Origin: Bradyrhizobium xenonodulans
GTDB taxonomy: Bacteria > Pseudomonadota > Alphaproteobacteria > Rhizobiales > Xanthobacteraceae
Assembly: GCF_027594865.1 (NCBI RefSeq)
Contig: NZ_CP089391.1
Coordinates: 1,704,501 to 1,768,500 of the forward strand
Length of the DNA stretch: 64,000 nt
Direction: 5' to 3'
Under the pieces are notes generated by a model. The model did not search any database. It was given only the letters and a program-made list of their open reading frames with translations, and was not told where the DNA came from. Shown here piece by piece: positions 62,601 to 64,000 of this stretch. The first letter of the stretch is position 1. The number at the start of each line of letters is the position of its first letter. Made by a program: the position numbers and the translations under genes.

Positions 62601-62819
62601 ATCCCGCTGTCGCGCTCGGCCTTCTGGGGCCCGATGGCGATCACGATCATGGGCGGCCTGTTCGTTGCGACCTTCCTGACGCTCTTGTACCTGCCGGGCC
62701 TGTACGCCCTGTGGTTCAGGAAGAGCCTGGACGAGGCCGGCACCCCCGAGCAGCCTGCCGCGCCGCAGCATGGGAGCGATGACCATCCCGCAATTCCGCT
62801 TGCTGAAGCAGCTGAATAA
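59682..62819 (+). CDS. RND-family efflux pump
   Basis: 1045 residues. The opening (AVSHPTLVLFLMLMLGVAGF) is the first transmembrane helix; large periplasmic loops separate helix groups. LGLLVDDAIIAVEMM and LIALAGMIMRNTVILVDQIE are the proton-relay helices of HAE-type pumps, with Asp pair VDDA. Exports drugs, solvents or plant compounds out of the cell. CGGAGAGAG lies before the ATG at 59682. It is 178 bp after the adaptor gene, with a repeat between. Confidence 0.95.
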   Translation: MKRFNLSAWAVSHPTLVLFLMLMLGVAGFFSYQKLGRAEDPFFTVKVVNVSVLWPGATAQEMQAQVADPIEKKIQELPYFEKVQTYSKPGFTALQVTFRDSTPPKDVPYLFYLLRKKLADVQGQLPSGILGPVVNDEFSDVDSILYMMTGDGADYAQLKKVSEGFRQRLLKVPGVTKVDVYGNQDERIFVEFSHAKLATLGITPQALFDSLAKQNNVTPAGTVETSSQRVPLRVTGALDGAKAVAETPVESNGRVFRLGDIATVTHGYVDPPSFVVRQEGKAAIGIGVVTAKGANILDLGKEVEKATAEFMKAVPQGVDVKLIADQPKVVEHAVGEFVHSFMEALVIVLFVSFLALGWRTGIVVALSVPLVLGIVFVVMNTMSLDLHRITLGALIIALGLLVDDAIIAVEMMVVKMEQGWDRFRAASFAWESTAFPMLTGTLVTAAGFLPIGFANSAVGEYAGSIFWIVAIALVASWFVAVIFTPYIGVMLLPNIKVHHNHDPHAVYETRMYRGLRAIVQWCVNHRITVVAATVGVFVASIVGFGHVQQQFFPLSERPELFLQLRLPEGTAFNVTEKAVKTAETLLKDDKDIETYTSYVGQGSPRFWLGLNPQLPNEAFAEIVIVAKGVEARERIKAKIENAAAEGMLSEARVRVDRFNFGPPVGFPVQFRVIGPDANKVREIAYQVRDVMRENKSVKDVQLDWNEQSPYLKLVVDQDRARAMGLTPQDVSQALAMLISGAQVTTIRDGIEKVAVVARAIPSERLDLGGVGDLTITSRNGVAVPLQQIAKIEYAHEEPIMWRRNRDMAITVRSDVVDGVQAPDVTNQITPKLKAIKDHLEPAYRIEPGGAFEESAKGNASIFILFPLMVMVMLTLLMIQLQSFSRLILVFLTAPLGIVGASFGLNVANAPFGFVALLGLIALAGMIMRNTVILVDQIETDVSHGLTRREAIVEATVRRARPVVLTALAAILAMIPLSRSAFWGPMAITIMGGLFVATFLTLLYLPGLYALWFRKSLDEAGTPEQPAAPQHGSDDHPAIPLAEAAE

Positions 62820-62852
62820 ATGAGAAGACTACCGACGAACGAGTCCTGACTG

Positions 62853-63452
62853 ATGGCCCTGATTTCGGAACATATCGAAGGCGACACCCGGGACCGTATC
62901 CTCGAGGTGGCCGAGCGGCTGTTCCGCCAGATCGGCTACCAGAAGACCACGGTCGGCGACATCGCCAAGGAGCTCAGGATGAGCCCCGCCAACGTGTATC
63001 GCTTCTTCGAATCGAAGAAGGCGATCCACCAGTCGGTGGCCCGGGGCTTGATGGGCGAGGTCGAGCTCGAAGCGCAGCGTATCGTGGCGAGGCCCGGTCC
63101 GGTGCTTCCGCGTTTCCGCGAGCTGCTCACCACCATCCATCGCATGAACACCGAGCGCTATGTCGGCGACAACAAGCTGCACGAGATGGTCGAGATCGCG
63201 ATGCAGGAGGACTGGGAGGTCTGCGTCGCCCATATGGAGCTGATCACCACGGCGATCGGCCAGATGATCGGGCAAGGCGTCGCCTCCGGCGAGTTCGAAG
63301 CGGGCGACCTGCAACTGGCCTCGATGTGCGCCTGCACCGCGATGATGCGCTTCTTCCACCCCCAGATGATCGCCCAGTGCGCCACCAAGCCGGGCCCGAC
63401 CATCGATCAGATGATCGATTTCGTCATCGCGGGATTGTCCCCGCACCACTGA
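62853..63452 (+). CDS. TetR-family regulator of the RND pump
   Basis: 199 residues. HTH: ILEVAERLFRQIGYQKTTVG then DIAKELRMSPANVYRFFESK. The C-terminal domain includes LTTIHRMNTERYVGDNKLHE and MVEIAMQEDWEVC. It starts 33 bp after the pump gene on the same strand, so it is probably co-transcribed and controls the pump. The likely site is the dyad at 58323-58364. Confidence 0.9.
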   Translation: MALISEHIEGDTRDRILEVAERLFRQIGYQKTTVGDIAKELRMSPANVYRFFESKKAIHQSVARGLMGEVELEAQRIVARPGPVLPRFRELLTTIHRMNTERYVGDNKLHEMVEIAMQEDWEVCVAHMELITTAIGQMIGQGVASGEFEAGDLQLASMCACTAMMRFFHPQMIAQCATKPGPTIDQMIDFVIAGLSPHH

Positions 63453-63453
63453 C

Positions 63454-63493
63454 GGGCCGGGGGATCTGCTCTTATAAGCAGTCCGACCGGCCC
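63454..63493. terminator. Compound hairpin after the TetR gene
   Basis: GGGCCGG (63454-63460) pairs with CCGGCCC (63487-63493), and inside it CTGCT..AGCAG forms an inner stem. There is no T-run. It directly follows the stop codon and may end the efflux operon. Confidence 0.5.
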
Positions 63494-63544
63494 TGGTGGC
63501 GGGTACGGACGGATCATCACACTCCGTCATGACGAGCGTAGCGC

Positions 63545-63657
63545 AACAATCCAGGCTGGGAGACCCTCCCCCTGAGGAGTGCGCCAAGGGCGCGCGTCTC
63601 GAAGGGCGAGGCGCGTTCCGCGCTCCTCAGGATGAGGAACGCAGAGCCTGGATTGTT
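63545..63657. repeat. Nested inverted-repeat element before the flavin reductase
   Basis: Outer arms AACAATCCAGGCT (63545-63557) and AGCCTGGATTGTT (63645-63657) are a perfect 13-bp pair. Inner CCTGAGGAG (63571-63579) pairs with CTCCTCAGG (63623-63631). The inner part is related to 27585-27700. Confidence 0.7.
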
Positions 63658-63693
63658 TCGCTGCGCTCGCAATTGACGGGAAGGAAACAGCGC

Positions 63694-64000
63694 GTGACCG
63701 ACAAAGACCTTTATTTCTACGAGCCCTCCAAGGGCCACGGCCTCAAGCACGATCCCTTCAACGCCATCATCGCGCCGCGGCCGATCGGCTGGATCTCCTC
63801 CCGCGACGCCAAGGGCCACGTTAACCTCGCGCCCTACAGCTTCTTCAACGCGTTCTGCTACGTGCCGCCGATCATCGGCTTCTCCTCCACCAACTGGAAG
63901 GACACGGTCTCGAACATGGAGCAGACCAGGGAGTTCGTCTGGAATCTCACCACGATGGACTTGGCCAAGCGCATGAATGCGACTGCCGCGCATGTCGGCC
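63694..64000 (+). CDS. Flavin reductase-like domain protein (5' part, runs off the window)
   Basis: The first 102 residues of a flavin-reductase (DIM6/NTAB) family protein: FNAIIAPRPIGWISSRDAKG, HVNLAPYSFFNAFCYVPPII, GFSSTNWKDTVSNMEQT and EFVWNLTTMDLAKRMNATAA. The family binds FMN and reduces it or acts in aromatic degradation. It starts at GTG 63694 with AAGGAA seven bases upstream. The 3' end is beyond 64000. Confidence 0.9.
   Translation, partial: MTDKDLYFYEPSKGHGLKHDPFNAIIAPRPIGWISSRDAKGHVNLAPYSFFNAFCYVPPIIGFSSTNWKDTVSNMEQTREFVWNLTTMDLAKRMNATAAHVG

Noticed and set aside
59403..62786. 1127-residue minus-strand open frame across the RND pump
   Set aside because: Low-complexity His/Asp/Arg-rich translation typical of antisense GC-rich genes; the plus-strand pump is certain.

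Overview
The window looks like chromosome of a slow-growing rhizobial alphaproteobacterium, most likely Bradyrhizobium or a close relative (inference). The reasons are high GC with strongly GC-biased third codon positions, many GTG/TTG starts, several rhizobial-type intergenic inverted repeats, a kinase with FixL-type PAS domains, a vanillate demethylase operon and a Tat-exported molybdo-aldehyde oxidase. No tRNA, rRNA or CRISPR array was seen.

Region 1 (1-1379 and 11915-16400) is surface-polysaccharide sugar-nucleotide synthesis: a 5'-truncated bifunctional mannose-1-phosphate guanylyltransferase (manC), then gmd and fcl (GDP-fucose) and a UDP-glucose dehydrogenase. Between manC and gmd sits about 10 kb of phage-derived DNA (about 1400-11700) with all intact genes on the minus strand: a ParB-like/DNA methyltransferase, a DUF5681 protein, a large terminase, a GH26-like glycoside hydrolase, a YqaJ exonuclease and an ERF annealing protein fused to an HNH-type zinc domain. 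No capsid, tail or integrase gene is visible, and the island holds decayed second copies of its own genes, so it is a degraded prophage or a satellite-like remnant.

Region 2 (15.5-24.5 kb) has an aldose-epimerase-like protein, an MBL hydrolase, an acyltransferase, an orphan OmpR-type regulator, a lytic transglycosylase, a low-complexity secreted protein, a 59-residue SANT/Myb-like protein, an exported alpha/beta hydrolase and phosphoglucomutase (pgm). Region 3 (24.6-27.6 kb) is vanA-vanR-vanB with TGTATACA operator palindromes upstream. Region 4 (27.7-38.9 kb) has a GGDEF-EAL protein, small stress-like proteins, a SnoaL/TetR divergent pair with two operators 21 bp apart, a GMC oxidoreductase, convergent hemC and hemE, a Cache-PAS-GGDEF cyclase, slyX and trhO.

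Region 5 (39.1-47.4 kb) has a gamma-glutamyltransferase-like protein, paoABC, a secreted FKBP isomerase, CsbD, a cupin and two VOC proteins. Region 6 (47.5-53.7 kb) has a FecR-domain/beta-barrel pair, a PMT-type glycosyltransferase, a hybrid kinase with two FixL-like PAS repeats and an OmpA-like protein. Region 7 (54.1-64 kb) has small membrane or secreted proteins, an AlkX/YcaQ-type protein, a DUF2809 membrane protein, an MFS transporter, an RND efflux pair with its TetR regulator and the start of a flavin reductase.

The most interesting points are the ERF-HNH fusion and layered decay in the phage island, the tandem heme-PAS-like kinase, the paired TetR operators, the FecR/barrel pair, and a repeat that supplies the end of a coding sequence.
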